This document shows positions 34,353 through 42,692 of a stretch of DNA of 64,000 bases, in pieces. Location of the stretch: the NCBI GenBank assembly GCA_038530575.1, contig JBCBCP010000008.1, forward strand, positions 1 through 64,000, read 5' to 3'. The notes beneath the pieces are model-generated. The model ran no database searches. It had not been told where the DNA came from and saw only the letters and a list, made by a program, of their open reading frames with translations. The stretch comes from JBCBCP01 sp038530575. GTDB taxonomy: Bacteria > Pseudomonadota > Alphaproteobacteria > Rhodobacterales > Rhodobacteraceae. A program made the position numbers and the translations under genes. The first letter of the stretch is position 1. Every line of letters starts with the position of its first letter.

Positions 34353-36089
34353 ATGCAGGACAGAGTAAAACAACTTGGCCGCGCCGAACTGCGCGCCGCG
34401 CGGGCAGAAAGCCGCAGTCTTTATTGGTTGGTAGGCATCTTCAGCCTCTTTGCCAACCTGCTGATGCTGACCGGCCCGATTTACATGTTGCAAGTGTATG
34501 ATCGCGTCTTGGGCAGCCGGAGCGAGGAGACGCTGATCGCGCTCTCGCTACTCGTTGTGTTTCTGTACGGGGTGATGGGCATCCTCGACTACACGCGAAG
34601 CCGCATCATGGCGCGCGTCGGCGCCCGGTTTCAGGCCAAGATGGACCGGCGCGTGTTCGATGCGGTGGTGCGAAAAAGTGCGGTCGCCCCTGATCTGCAA
34701 ACGCAAAGCGGTCTTGCCGATCTTGAGTCGGTACAGCGGCTGCTGACCTCGCCGGTTCTGATGGCGTTTTTCGATCTGCCCTGGACGCCGATCTTTATGG
34801 CGGGGATTTTTCTGTTTCACCCGATGCTGGGCTGGCTGGCCGTCGCGGGTGCGGCCGTTCTGATCCTGATCGCGCTGGCCAACCAGCTTTTGTCCAAGGA
34901 TCCGCAACTGCGCGCGGGTGTTGCGGGTCAGCAGGCGGGCGCGATGTCGGACCAGATTCGGACCGAGGCCGAGATGGTGCAGGCGATGGGCATGCGCGAC
35001 GCGGCCTTTACCCGCTGGCAGGTGGCGCGGTCGCGCGCGCTCGAGGATCAGATGAAGGCGACCGATGTGGGCGGCACCTTCACCTCGATGACCAAGACAA
35101 TCCGGCTGTTCCTGCAAAGTGCGATGCTGGGCCTTGGCGCCTATCTGGTGCTGCAGAACGAGATGACGCCGGGCGCGATGATTGCAGGCTCCATCCTGCT
35201 GGGCCGGGCACTCGCGCCGGTCGAGATGATGTTGAACCAGTGGCCGGTCGTGCAGCGGGCCAGCAAGGGCTGGGACAACCTGGTGGAGCTTTTGGGCACC
35301 GTGCAGCCGGAGGCGCAGCGCACGGGCCTTCCGGTGCCCAAGGCCAAACTGGTGGCCAAATCGCTGACGGTGGTGCCGCCCGGTGAGCGGCAGGCGTCGC
35401 TGCGCGGGCTGAATTTCGAGCTGATGCCGGGGCAGGCGCTGGGCGTGATCGGCCCGTCGGGCGCGGGGAAATCCACCTTGGCGCGCTGTGTGACGGGTGT
35501 GTGGCGGCCGGCGGGCGGGTCCATCCGGCTCGATGCGGCGGCGCTCGATCAGTATGACCCGGACGTGCTGGGGATGCATATCGGCTACTTGCCGCAGCGG
35601 GTGCAGCTGTTTGACGGGACCATTGCCGAGAATATCGCGCGCCTTTCCTCTGCGCCGGATGATGCGGCGGTTGTGGCGGCCGCGCAGAAGGCCGATGCGC
35701 ACGAGATGATCCTCGAGCTGCCCGACGGCTATGACACGCGCATCAATGCGGGCCAGCAGCGCTTGTCGGGCGGGCAGATCCAGCGGATCGGGCTGGCACG
35801 CGCGCTGTACAAGGACCCGGTGATTATGGTGCTCGACGAGCCGAACTCGAACCTCGACAACGATGGCTCGGAGGCACTGAATCACGCGGTACGTGCCATG
35901 AAGGCTGAGGGCCGATCGGTGATGATCATGGCGCACCGGCCCAGCGCGATCGAGGAATGCGAGATGCTACTGATCCTCGATCAGGGCCAGCGGGTCGCCT
36001 TTGGCCCCAAGGATGAAGTGCTGAAGAACAATGTGCGCAATCACCAGCAGATTGCGCAGGCACCCAGGCGTGCGGGAGGGATATCGTGA
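34353..36089 (+). CDS. prtD: Type I secretion ABC transporter (PrtD type)
   Basis: The 578-residue protein has six membrane helices (from about residue 20 to 290). The nucleotide-binding domain has Walker A GPSGAGKST (about 367-375), LSGGQ (about 470) and Walker B VIMVLDEPNSNLD. The N-terminal GPIYMLQVYDRVLGSRS sequence is typical of PrtD-like exporters, which lack the C39 peptidase domain. It would export a substrate with a C-terminal secretion signal with PrtE and a TolC-type outer membrane protein. The start is ATG at 34353 with AAAAAGG upstream. It is coupled to the HlyD-type gene. No cargo gene is adjacent. Confidence 0.92.
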   Translation: MQDRVKQLGRAELRAARAESRSLYWLVGIFSLFANLLMLTGPIYMLQVYDRVLGSRSEETLIALSLLVVFLYGVMGILDYTRSRIMARVGARFQAKMDRRVFDAVVRKSAVAPDLQTQSGLADLESVQRLLTSPVLMAFFDLPWTPIFMAGIFLFHPMLGWLAVAGAAVLILIALANQLLSKDPQLRAGVAGQQAGAMSDQIRTEAEMVQAMGMRDAAFTRWQVARSRALEDQMKATDVGGTFTSMTKTIRLFLQSAMLGLGAYLVLQNEMTPGAMIAGSILLGRALAPVEMMLNQWPVVQRASKGWDNLVELLGTVQPEAQRTGLPVPKAKLVAKSLTVVPPGERQASLRGLNFELMPGQALGVIGPSGAGKSTLARCVTGVWRPAGGSIRLDAAALDQYDPDVLGMHIGYLPQRVQLFDGTIAENIARLSSAPDDAAVVAAAQKADAHEMILELPDGYDTRINAGQQRLSGGQIQRIGLARALYKDPVIMVLDEPNSNLDNDGSEALNHAVRAMKAEGRSVMIMAHRPSAIEECEMLLILDQGQRVAFGPKDEVLKNNVRNHQQIAQAPRRAGGIS

Positions 36090-37423
36090 AACTTCAGGCC
36101 GCTCCGCCGCAGGGCACGGACACGAAAAAAGGCCGCTGGTCGACGCGGGGGCCTGTGCTTTTTGGTCTGTTCGGTTTGCTGGTCCTGTTTGGCGGCTTTG
36201 CGGCCTGGGCAACGATGACCAATATCGCCGGGGCCATCATCGCGTCGGGCCGGATCGAGGTCGACCGCAACCGCCAGATCGTGCAGCATCCCGTGGGCGG
36301 GGTCGTGGACCTGATCAACGTCAAGGAAGGCGACCGGGTCGAGGCTGGCGACGTGCTGCTGACCCTGGACGACCGCCAATTGCGCTCGCAACTGGCGATT
36401 ACAGAGGGTCAGCTGTTTGAACTGATGGCGCGGCGTGGCCGGCTGGAGGCGGAGCGGGACGAGGCAGAGGAAGTTGTGTTCGAGCCCGAGTTGCTGGAGC
36501 GGGGGCAGGCCAATGCCGATGTGCAGGAGCTGATTGACGGGCAGCGCAACCTGTTTTTTGCGCGGCGCGAGAGCCTTGCACGGCAGGTCGAGCAGCTTGA
36601 GAAACGCTCAAGCCAGATCGCGAACCAGATCGACGGGATCGCGGCGCAGCAGGCCTCGCTTGGCGAACAACGCGATTTGATCGGGCAAGAACTCGAAAGC
36701 CAACAATCCCTACTCGACCGGGGGCTTGCACAGGCGGGGCGCGTTTTGGCGCTGCAGCGGGAAAGCGCGCGGCTGAACGGTCAGTTGGGCGAGCTGGCCG
36801 CAAACAAGGCACAGTCCGAGGGCCGGATTACAGAGATCGAGCTTGAGATCATCCGACAGGGCACCGGGCGGCGCGAGGAGGCGATTACTCAGCTGCGCGA
36901 GCTGCGCTATCGCGAGCTTGAACTGGTCGAACGCCGGGCGGCGTTGCTGGCCGAAATTGAAAAGCTGCAGATTCGCGCGCCGGTGTCCGGCATCATCTAC
37001 GGCATGCGGGTTCAGACTCCGCGGTCGGTCATCCGGCCGGCCGATCCGCTCTTGTTCCTGATCCCGCAGGATCGCCCGCTGGTGATTGCGGCTCAGGTGG
37101 ACCCGATCCACATTGATCAGGTGCTGGTTGGCCAGCAGGTGAACCTGCGCCTGAGCGCGCTGGACCAGCGCACAACACCGGAGCTGGTGGGCAAGGTGGT
37201 GCTGGTATCGGCAGACGCGTTTGAGGATGATGCGCTGGGCCTGACGTATTACCGTGCGGAAATTGTGCTGAACCCCGGGGAGATCGCGAAGCTGAACCCG
37301 GGCGACACGCTGATCCCGGGCATGCCGGTGGAGGCCTTTATCCGCACAGCGGATCGCACGCCGCTGGCCTATCTGGTCCGGCCCGTGATGGACTATTTCA
37401 ACCGCGCCTTCCGCGAGAGTTGA
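36086..37423 (+). CDS. prtE: HlyD/PrtE family periplasmic adaptor of type I secretion
   Basis: The 445-residue protein has a membrane helix at about 25-48 and a lipoyl-like half domain (GRIEVDRNRQIVQHPVGGVVDLINVKEGDRVEAGDVLLTLDD). A long coiled coil spans about 100-290, then the second half (IRAPVSGIIYGMRVQTPRSVIRPADPLLFLIP). A C-terminal beta domain ends in the usual LVRPVMDYFNRAFRES. The start is GTG at 36086, overlapping the prtD stop (GTGA). It connects the ABC transporter to a TolC-type channel; the channel gene is not in the window. Confidence 0.92.
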   Translation: MKLQAAPPQGTDTKKGRWSTRGPVLFGLFGLLVLFGGFAAWATMTNIAGAIIASGRIEVDRNRQIVQHPVGGVVDLINVKEGDRVEAGDVLLTLDDRQLRSQLAITEGQLFELMARRGRLEAERDEAEEVVFEPELLERGQANADVQELIDGQRNLFFARRESLARQVEQLEKRSSQIANQIDGIAAQQASLGEQRDLIGQELESQQSLLDRGLAQAGRVLALQRESARLNGQLGELAANKAQSEGRITEIELEIIRQGTGRREEAITQLRELRYRELELVERRAALLAEIEKLQIRAPVSGIIYGMRVQTPRSVIRPADPLLFLIPQDRPLVIAAQVDPIHIDQVLVGQQVNLRLSALDQRTTPELVGKVVLVSADAFEDDALGLTYYRAEIVLNPGEIAKLNPGDTLIPGMPVEAFIRTADRTPLAYLVRPVMDYFNRAFRES

Positions 37424-37465
37424 GCGGTGTGTCTCGGGCCGGTGCCCGGCCCGTTTGCATGGGGG

Positions 37466-37509
37466 CTCCGCCCCCGGACCCCCGGAGGTTTATTTTGCCA
37501 AGTGAAGGG
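37466..37509 (+). repeat. Dispersed intergenic repeat ending TTGCCAAGTGAAGGG, copy 2
   Basis: A GC-rich palindromic part (CTCCGCCCCCGGACCCCCGGAG) is followed by GTTTATTT and the 15-mer TTGCCAAGTGAAGGG (37495-37509), identical to 12399-12413. It lies between prtE and ridA. Similar elements appear widespread in Rhodobacteraceae, from memory. Confidence 0.7.
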
Positions 37510-37569
37510 GGCTTGCGGTTTCTCCTTGGACGGCTAGCGTGCAGGCCAGACATTTTGGGGAGTGACATC

Positions 37570-38028
37570 ATGGGATTTGCAGCGCGATTGCAGGACATGG
37601 GGATCGAGTTGCCGGACGCGCCTGCGCCGGCGGCGAATTACGTGCCTTTTGTGCAGGTCGGCGACATCGTTTACGTCTCGGGCCAGATTTCCAACGGGCC
37701 GGATGGTCTGGTGATCGGCAAGCTGGGCGCGGACATGGATGTGGCGGCTGGCGCGGCGGCTGCCAAGCTGTGTGGGCTGTCGCTTCTGGCGCAGGTGCGT
37801 GCGGCGTGCGGTGGGGATATCGACAAGCTGGTGCGTGTCGTGAAACTGACTGGGTTCGTGAACTCGACTGCGGATTTCACCGACCAACCCAAGGTGATCA
37901 ACGGCGCGTCTGATTTTCTGGTCGAGGCGCTGGGCGATGCCGGGCGGCATTCCCGCTCCGCGGTGTCGGCGGCGGCGTTGCCTTTGGGTGTGGCGGTCGA
38001 GATCGAAGGGATCTTTCAGGTCTCGTGA
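37570..38028 (+). CDS. RidA/YjgF family protein
   Basis: The 152-residue protein has the family pattern: YVPFVQVGDIVYVSGQIS, a helical middle (AAAAKLCGLSLLAQVRAA), RVVKLTGFVNS and GRHSRSAVSAAALPLGVAVEIEGIFQV. The retained Arg suggests an enamine/imine deaminase site. RidA hydrolyses reactive 2-aminoacrylate-type intermediates. The ATG at 37570 is chosen; the frame upstream runs through the repeat. Its stop overlaps the GTG start of the GDPD gene, so it opens a coupled operon. It is longer than the classic 130-residue RidA and probably belongs to a side subfamily. Confidence 0.9.
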   Translation: MGFAARLQDMGIELPDAPAPAANYVPFVQVGDIVYVSGQISNGPDGLVIGKLGADMDVAAGAAAAKLCGLSLLAQVRAACGGDIDKLVRVVKLTGFVNSTADFTDQPKVINGASDFLVEALGDAGRHSRSAVSAAALPLGVAVEIEGIFQVS

Positions 38029-38780
38029 GGCTTGATCCGTCGTTCTTGCGCCTGCCGCTGGCGCATCGAGCGTTGCACGGACCGGGCGCGCCGGAGAACA
38101 GCCGGGCGGCGGTGCGTGCGGCGGTCGCCGCCGGCTACGGGATCGAGATTGATCTGCAGTTGAGCGCGGACGGCGCGGCGATGGTCTTTCACGACTATGG
38201 GCTTGAGCGGCTTTGCGGTGTGCCGGGCACGGTGCGGACCACATCGGCGGCTGCTTTGGCGGCGACCCCTCTGCTGGGCAGTGACGAGGGCGTGCCGACG
38301 CTGAACGAGGTGCTGAGCACTGTCGCGGGCGAGGTGCCGCTGCTGATCGAGCTGAAGGATCAGGATGGGGCGATGGGCCCGGATATCGGCGCGCTTGAGG
38401 CTGCGATGGCGGCGGCGTTGGCGGGGTATGATGGCCCGGTGGCGGTCATGTCCTTTAACCCCCATTCTGTCGCCCGGATGGCTGCGCTTGCCCCGCACCT
38501 GCCGCGCGGGCTGACGACGTCAAGCTATCGCGTGGAGGATTGGCCGATGGGCGCGGCGCGCTGCGATGAGCTGCGGGGCATTCCCGATTATGCGGCCGTT
38601 GGCGCGTGTTTTATCAGCCACGAGGCGGCGGATCTGGACAGGCCCAGGGTCGCGGAACTCAAGGCGGCGGGCGCGGATGTGCTGTGCTGGACCATTCGCA
38701 ACGCCGATCAAGAGGCTGCGGCGCGACGTGTGGCGGATAACATCACCTTTGAGGGCTATGCGCCCGCGATCCCCGGTTGA
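38025..38780 (+). CDS. Glycerophosphodiester phosphodiesterase family protein
   Basis: The 251-residue TIM-barrel protein has HRALHGPGAPENS (His/Asn metal and catalytic residues), EIDLQLSADGAAMVFHDYGLERL (Glu/Asp metal ligands, second catalytic His) and a late WTIRNAD. It has no signal peptide, so it resembles cytoplasmic UgpQ. It hydrolyses glycerophosphodiesters to glycerol 3-phosphate and an alcohol. The start is GTG, overlapping the RidA stop (GTGA). It is 31 bases upstream of the FemAB-like gene. The consensus HRG is HRA here, a mild deviation. Confidence 0.9.
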   Translation: MRLDPSFLRLPLAHRALHGPGAPENSRAAVRAAVAAGYGIEIDLQLSADGAAMVFHDYGLERLCGVPGTVRTTSAAALAATPLLGSDEGVPTLNEVLSTVAGEVPLLIELKDQDGAMGPDIGALEAAMAAALAGYDGPVAVMSFNPHSVARMAALAPHLPRGLTTSSYRVEDWPMGAARCDELRGIPDYAAVGACFISHEAADLDRPRVAELKAAGADVLCWTIRNADQEAAARRVADNITFEGYAPAIPG

Positions 38781-38811
38781 AGGCCGCCGCGCGCGCCACA
38801 GATTGGGTGTT

Positions 38812-40008
38812 ATGACCGAACCTGCCCCGCAAGAGGTTGAAATTTCTGTGCTGCCGTCGCTGCGTGATATCGCGGCGGAGGAGTGGGATGCGTGCGCCTG
38901 TCCCGAGGCGGCGGACGGTGCGCGCGCCAATGACCCGTTCACGACGCATCGGTTCCTGTTGGCGCTTGAAGAGTCCGGGTCGGTCGGGCCGGGCACGGGG
39001 TGGCAGCCGCAATATCTGGCCGCGCGGCTGGATGGGCTGCTGATCGGCGTGGCGCCGATGTATGCAAAGAACCACAGCCAGGGCGAGTATATCTTTGATC
39101 ACAACTGGGCCCATGCATACGAGCGGGCCGGGGGGCGCTATTACCCCAAGCTGCAGATCGCGGTGCCGCATACGCCCGCGACAGGCCGCAGGTTCCTGAC
39201 GCATCCGGATCATGCGGACGTGGCCTTTGACGCGCTTTTGGAAGGCGCGGTGCGGCTGGCGGCCAAGAACCGGATATCGAGCCTGCACGCCACCTTCTGC
39301 ACAGAAGCCGAAGCGCGGCGGGGCGAGGCGATGGGGATGCTGGCCCGCACGACGCAGCAGTTTCACTGGGTCAACGAGGGCTATGCGGATTTCGACGCGT
39401 TTCTGACCGAGCTCAGCAGCCGCAAGCGCAAGAATATCCGCAAGGAACGGGCCCGCGCGCAGGATTTCGGCGGCGAGATCGAGGTGCTGACAGGTGACGC
39501 GCTTCAGCCGCATCATTGGGATGCCTTTTGGGAGTTCTACCAGGACACCGGCGCGCGCAAATGGGGCACGCCGTACCTCACGCGGCGCTTTTTCGACCTC
39601 GCGCAAGATCGGCTGCGCGAGGACATGGTGCTGGTGCTGGCGCGGCGGGCAGGCCGCTATGTGGCCGGAGCGCTGAACTTCATCGGGGCGCAGACGCTTT
39701 ATGGCCGCTACTGGGGCTGCACCGAACACCACCCCTGCCTGCATTTCGAACTGTGCTATTACCAGGCCATCGACTTTGCCATCACCCACGGCATGGACAG
39801 GGTCGAGGCGGGCGCGCAGGGCGAGCACAAGCTGGCACGCGGCTACATGCCCACGGCGACGCATTCGATCCATTGGCTGGGCGAGCAAAGCTTTGCTGAC
39901 GCCGTGGCCCGCTATCTGGAGGCCGAACGGCAGGCCATGGAGGAAGAGATCGAGATTTTGACGGATTACGGCCCTTTTCGGAAGGTCCAGATCGAGGAGC
40001 AGCAATGA
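38812..40008 (+). CDS. FemAB-like GNAT-fold protein (PF04339, COG3146)
   Basis: The 398-residue protein fits the peptidogalycan biosynthesis/recognition family: NDPFTTHRFLLALEESG, IFDHNWAHAYERAGGRYYPKLQIAVPHTPATGRRF, and SRKRKNIRKERARAQ. The end has LHFELCYYQAIDFAI and GEHKLARGYMPTATHSIHWL. The fold is a double GNAT, related to FemABX aminoacyl transferases, but the reaction is unknown. The ATG at 38812 is preceded by a weak site. The stop overlaps the phhB start (ATGA). Despite the family name, a role in cell wall synthesis is not proven. Confidence 0.88.
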   Translation: MTEPAPQEVEISVLPSLRDIAAEEWDACACPEAADGARANDPFTTHRFLLALEESGSVGPGTGWQPQYLAARLDGLLIGVAPMYAKNHSQGEYIFDHNWAHAYERAGGRYYPKLQIAVPHTPATGRRFLTHPDHADVAFDALLEGAVRLAAKNRISSLHATFCTEAEARRGEAMGMLARTTQQFHWVNEGYADFDAFLTELSSRKRKNIRKERARAQDFGGEIEVLTGDALQPHHWDAFWEFYQDTGARKWGTPYLTRRFFDLAQDRLREDMVLVLARRAGRYVAGALNFIGAQTLYGRYWGCTEHHPCLHFELCYYQAIDFAITHGMDRVEAGAQGEHKLARGYMPTATHSIHWLGEQSFADAVARYLEAERQAMEEEIEILTDYGPFRKVQIEEQQ

Positions 40009-40301
40009 TGGAAAAACTCAGCGACGAGACGCGGGCGACGCTTCTGGCGCCCCTGAAGGAGACCGGCTGGACCGAGACCGAAGACGGCAAGGGGATCGCC
40101 AAGACGTTTAAGTTCGGCGATTTTGCCGATGCATTTGGCTGGATGACCCGCGCGGCGATCTGGGCGGAAAAGTGGAATCACCACCCCGAATGGTTCAACG
40201 TCTACAGCACCGTCAATGTCACGCTGACCACGCATGATGTTGACGGGCTGAGCACGCTTGACGTCAAATTGGCGCGCAAGATGGATTCGCTGATGGGCTG
40301 A
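40005..40301 (+). CDS. phhB: 4a-hydroxytetrahydrobiopterin dehydratase (PCD/PhhB)
   Basis: The 98-residue protein has the pterin dehydratase core, including NHHPEWFNVYSTVNVTLTTHD with catalytic histidines, and ends DVKLARKMDSLMG. It regenerates the pterin cofactor after aromatic amino acid hydroxylation. No phenylalanine hydroxylase gene is nearby, as is common in Alphaproteobacteria, where it may act in molybdopterin or other pterin chemistry. The start overlaps the FemAB-like stop. MscS follows 2 bases after the stop. Confidence 0.94.
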   Translation: MMEKLSDETRATLLAPLKETGWTETEDGKGIAKTFKFGDFADAFGWMTRAAIWAEKWNHHPEWFNVYSTVNVTLTTHDVDGLSTLDVKLARKMDSLMG

Positions 40302-40303
40302 AC

Positions 40304-41146
40304 ATGCTGGACGATCCGCTGAGCACCGAGATCTGGGCGGGCCAGACCTTGGGCGAGCTTTTTACGCTGGAAATGCTGGCCAGTGTTCTTGGCTCGGTTG
40401 TGGCGGCCATCCTGATCCTGTTCGTTGGCTGGGTGGTGTCGCGCTGGATTGGCAAGCGGATCATCCAGATCGGGCTTGAGTACGACTCGCTCGACGATAC
40501 GCTGTTCAATTTCCTGGGCTCGGTCGTGCGTTATACGATCCTCGCCTTTACCCTGCTGATCGTGCTGAACACCTTTGGCGTGCGGACAACGTCGATTGTC
40601 GCGGCCATTGGCGCGGCGGGCCTTGCGATTGGTCTGGCGCTGCAGGGGACGCTGTCGAACGTGGCGGCGGGCGTGATGCTGATCGTGTTCCGGCCGCTCA
40701 AGATCGGGGATTTCGTCGAGGTGAATGGCGAGATGGGCACGGTGCGCGACGTGACGCTGAACCATACCGAGCTGGCGAGCCTTGAAAACGTGCAGGTGAT
40801 TGTCCCGAACGCGCTGGTCTGGGGTAACACAATCCACAATTTCACCGGCTATCCGCTGAGGCGTGCCGAACTGACCTTTCATGTCGCCTATAGCGCGGAT
40901 CTGGACCGGGCGGAGCAAATCATCCGAGATGCCGTTCTATCAGACAGCCGGTCAAAACCTGATCCGGAGCCCTTTGTGCAGGTGCATGATCTGGCCTCGA
41001 GCAGTGTCGAATTTCTGGTACGCGTGTGGTGCGATGCGCCGGAATTCATCGCCTACAAGGCGGATATCACGCGCAAGGTAAAGGACGCGCTGGATGCGGG
41101 CGGGATCGAAATTCCGTTCCCGCACCGGGTGATCATCCAGAAGTAG
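40304..41146 (+). CDS. mscS: Small mechanosensitive channel MscS
   Basis: The 280-residue protein has three membrane helices (about 25-45, 65-85, 92-120). The third holds the pore-lining Gly/Ala-rich pattern GAAGLAIGLALQGTLSNVAAG. The cytoplasmic beta domain follows, with FRPLKIGDFVEVNGEMGTV and VIVPNALVWGNTIHNFTGYP. It opens under membrane tension to release solutes on osmotic down-shock. It is in the same operon as phhB, 2 bases downstream. The length matches E. coli MscS. Confidence 0.95.
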   Translation: MLDDPLSTEIWAGQTLGELFTLEMLASVLGSVVAAILILFVGWVVSRWIGKRIIQIGLEYDSLDDTLFNFLGSVVRYTILAFTLLIVLNTFGVRTTSIVAAIGAAGLAIGLALQGTLSNVAAGVMLIVFRPLKIGDFVEVNGEMGTVRDVTLNHTELASLENVQVIVPNALVWGNTIHNFTGYPLRRAELTFHVAYSADLDRAEQIIRDAVLSDSRSKPDPEPFVQVHDLASSSVEFLVRVWCDAPEFIAYKADITRKVKDALDAGGIEIPFPHRVIIQK

Positions 41147-41155
41147 GAGGGCTTG

Positions 41156-42115
41156 ATGCCAGAGGTGCAAAGCGTTGATATATCGGCCCTTTACGGTGGG
41201 GAGGGTGCGGCGCGTGATGCGTGCGACGCGGAAATCTGGGCCGGGCTGCGCCGGACGGGCAGCATTGTGATCACGGGCTATCCTGACGCCGGGCTGGTTG
41301 ACACAAGGGCGCAGGCGGGCCTTGCCTTCTTCGACGCGCCAGAGCCGGTGCGGCGCAGCGTTCTGACACGGTTGCAAGCGCCGAAGAACTCCAACACGTA
41401 TCGCGGTTTTCATCCGCACGACCCTAGCGGCGCTTTCCGGACGGACTTTCTTGATATCGGGCCGGCGGTGCCGAAGGCCGGGCCGGATTTGCGCGGTATG
41501 CATATCATCACCGAACCGACCCCCTGGCCCGACCCTGAACCGGCGACAGGGTGGAAGGACGCGGTGCTGGCCTATTACGACCAGATGGAGGATCTGGCAA
41601 AGCGGCTGATGTTTGCCATTGGGCGATCTGCCGGTTTTGCCGCCGCAGAGATCGAGGCGCGCTTTGGCGGGCAGCATTCGACGCTGCGCTTTCTCGATTA
41701 TCCCGCGTCAGGTCATGTGCCGGATGGTGGTGAGCCCCAGGTGGCCGCCGTACGCCATACGGATGCGGCGGGGCTGTCGCTGCTGTGGCAGGCGGGTCCG
41801 GGGTTGCAGGCCGAAGGGCCGGACGGCGTTTTCTACGATGTTCCGCTGCGCCCTGATTGCGTGTCGGTGCATGTCGGCACCGTCATGACGACCATGACCG
41901 GGGGCGCGGTGCCCGCAACACCGCACCGGGTGCTGGATCACGGCGTCCGGCGGCAGTCGGTTGGCTTTTTCCTGGAACCGGCGCTCGGCGCGCCGATCAC
42001 GTCGGCAGAGGCTGTGGGCCGCGCCGTAGCGCCACAGGAGACCTATGGCTGGCAATTGCTGACGCAGCTTGCGAGCTACGGGAAATACGGGGACGAGGTG
42101 GTCGCCCCCGAATGA
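41156..42115 (+). CDS. 2-oxoglutarate/Fe(II)-dependent oxygenase, isopenicillin N synthase-like
   Basis: The 319-residue protein has the DIOX_N start (VQSVDISALY) and the HxD...H facial triad: RHTDAAG (His about 201, Asp about 203) and TPHRVLDHG (His about 257). The 2-oxoglutarate-binding arginine is in RRQSVGFFLEP. The ATG at 41156 has GGAGG at 5 bases; a TTG one codon earlier is less likely. It ends the operon that begins with RidA and stops 7 bases from the convergent peroxiredoxin gene. The substrate is unknown; related enzymes act on amino acids, purines or plant-like compounds. Confidence 0.9.
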   Translation: MPEVQSVDISALYGGEGAARDACDAEIWAGLRRTGSIVITGYPDAGLVDTRAQAGLAFFDAPEPVRRSVLTRLQAPKNSNTYRGFHPHDPSGAFRTDFLDIGPAVPKAGPDLRGMHIITEPTPWPDPEPATGWKDAVLAYYDQMEDLAKRLMFAIGRSAGFAAAEIEARFGGQHSTLRFLDYPASGHVPDGGEPQVAAVRHTDAAGLSLLWQAGPGLQAEGPDGVFYDVPLRPDCVSVHVGTVMTTMTGGAVPATPHRVLDHGVRRQSVGFFLEPALGAPITSAEAVGRAVAPQETYGWQLLTQLASYGKYGDEVVAPE

Positions 42116-42122
42116 GCGGCGC

Positions 42123-42611
42123 TTACATTGAGGCGAGCAGCCCTTCGCCGCCTGACACCTCGCAGACGCCTGGGTTTTCTTCTTCCTGCAGGATGGTGAC
42201 CTTGCCGTCATCGACCAGCATCGCATAGCGCTTAGACCGGGCCATAAGGCCAGCGGGCGGCGCATCAAAGTTCATGCCGATGCCGGTGGTGAACTCGCTG
42301 CCCGCATCCGACAGCATGGTCAGGCCCGCCGCCGCAGCGCCGGTTGCCTCGCCCCAAGCTTTCATCACGAAGGGGTCGTTGACAGACACGCAGATGATCT
42401 CGTCCACGCCTTTGGCGTCGAACTGGTCCTTGGTGCGGATAAAGCTGGGCACGTGGGCCGAATGACAGGTCGGGGTAAAGGCGCCCGGCACGGCAAAGAT
42501 GACGACCTTGCGGCCCGCGGTCTTGTCCGACAGCTTGACCGGCTCGGGGCCGCTTTCGCCCATCTGGACAAGGGTAACGTCGGGCAGGGTGTCGCCGGTG
42601 GAAATAGCCAT
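42123..42611 (-). CDS. Peroxiredoxin (Prx5/hybrid type)
   Basis: The 162-residue protein has VPGAFTPTCHSAH with the peroxidatic Cys near residue 49, and Arg in the late MARSKRYAMLVDDG. It matches the Prx5 class that reduces peroxides using glutathione or glutaredoxin. GAAAGG precedes the ATG at 42611. It is divergent from a ferredoxin-reductase-type FAD enzyme over 81 bases, a possible shared redox control region. A C-terminal Cys in NPGVCEVSGG may act as a resolving residue. Confidence 0.93.
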   Translation of the reverse strand: MAISTGDTLPDVTLVQMGESGPEPVKLSDKTAGRKVVIFAVPGAFTPTCHSAHVPSFIRTKDQFDAKGVDEIICVSVNDPFVMKAWGEATGAAAAGLTMLSDAGSEFTTGIGMNFDAPPAGLMARSKRYAMLVDDGKVTILQEEENPGVCEVSGGEGLLASM

Positions 42612-42692
42612 ATTTTGCGCCTTTCGGGTTCTGGTCTTGCGTTCCAGCCAACTATAGGGTGCCGTTTGGCAAGGGCCAGCGGGAGTTGAGAT

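Noticed and set aside
34548..35936. Long minus-strand frame antisense to prtD
   Set aside because: The His/Arg-rich composition is typical of the shadow of a high-GC gene; prtD on the plus strand has all expected motifs.
34353..37423. Complete type I secretion system with cargo
   Set aside because: The ABC and adaptor genes are present, but no TolC-type gene or RTX protein is adjacent, so a full system cannot be claimed here.
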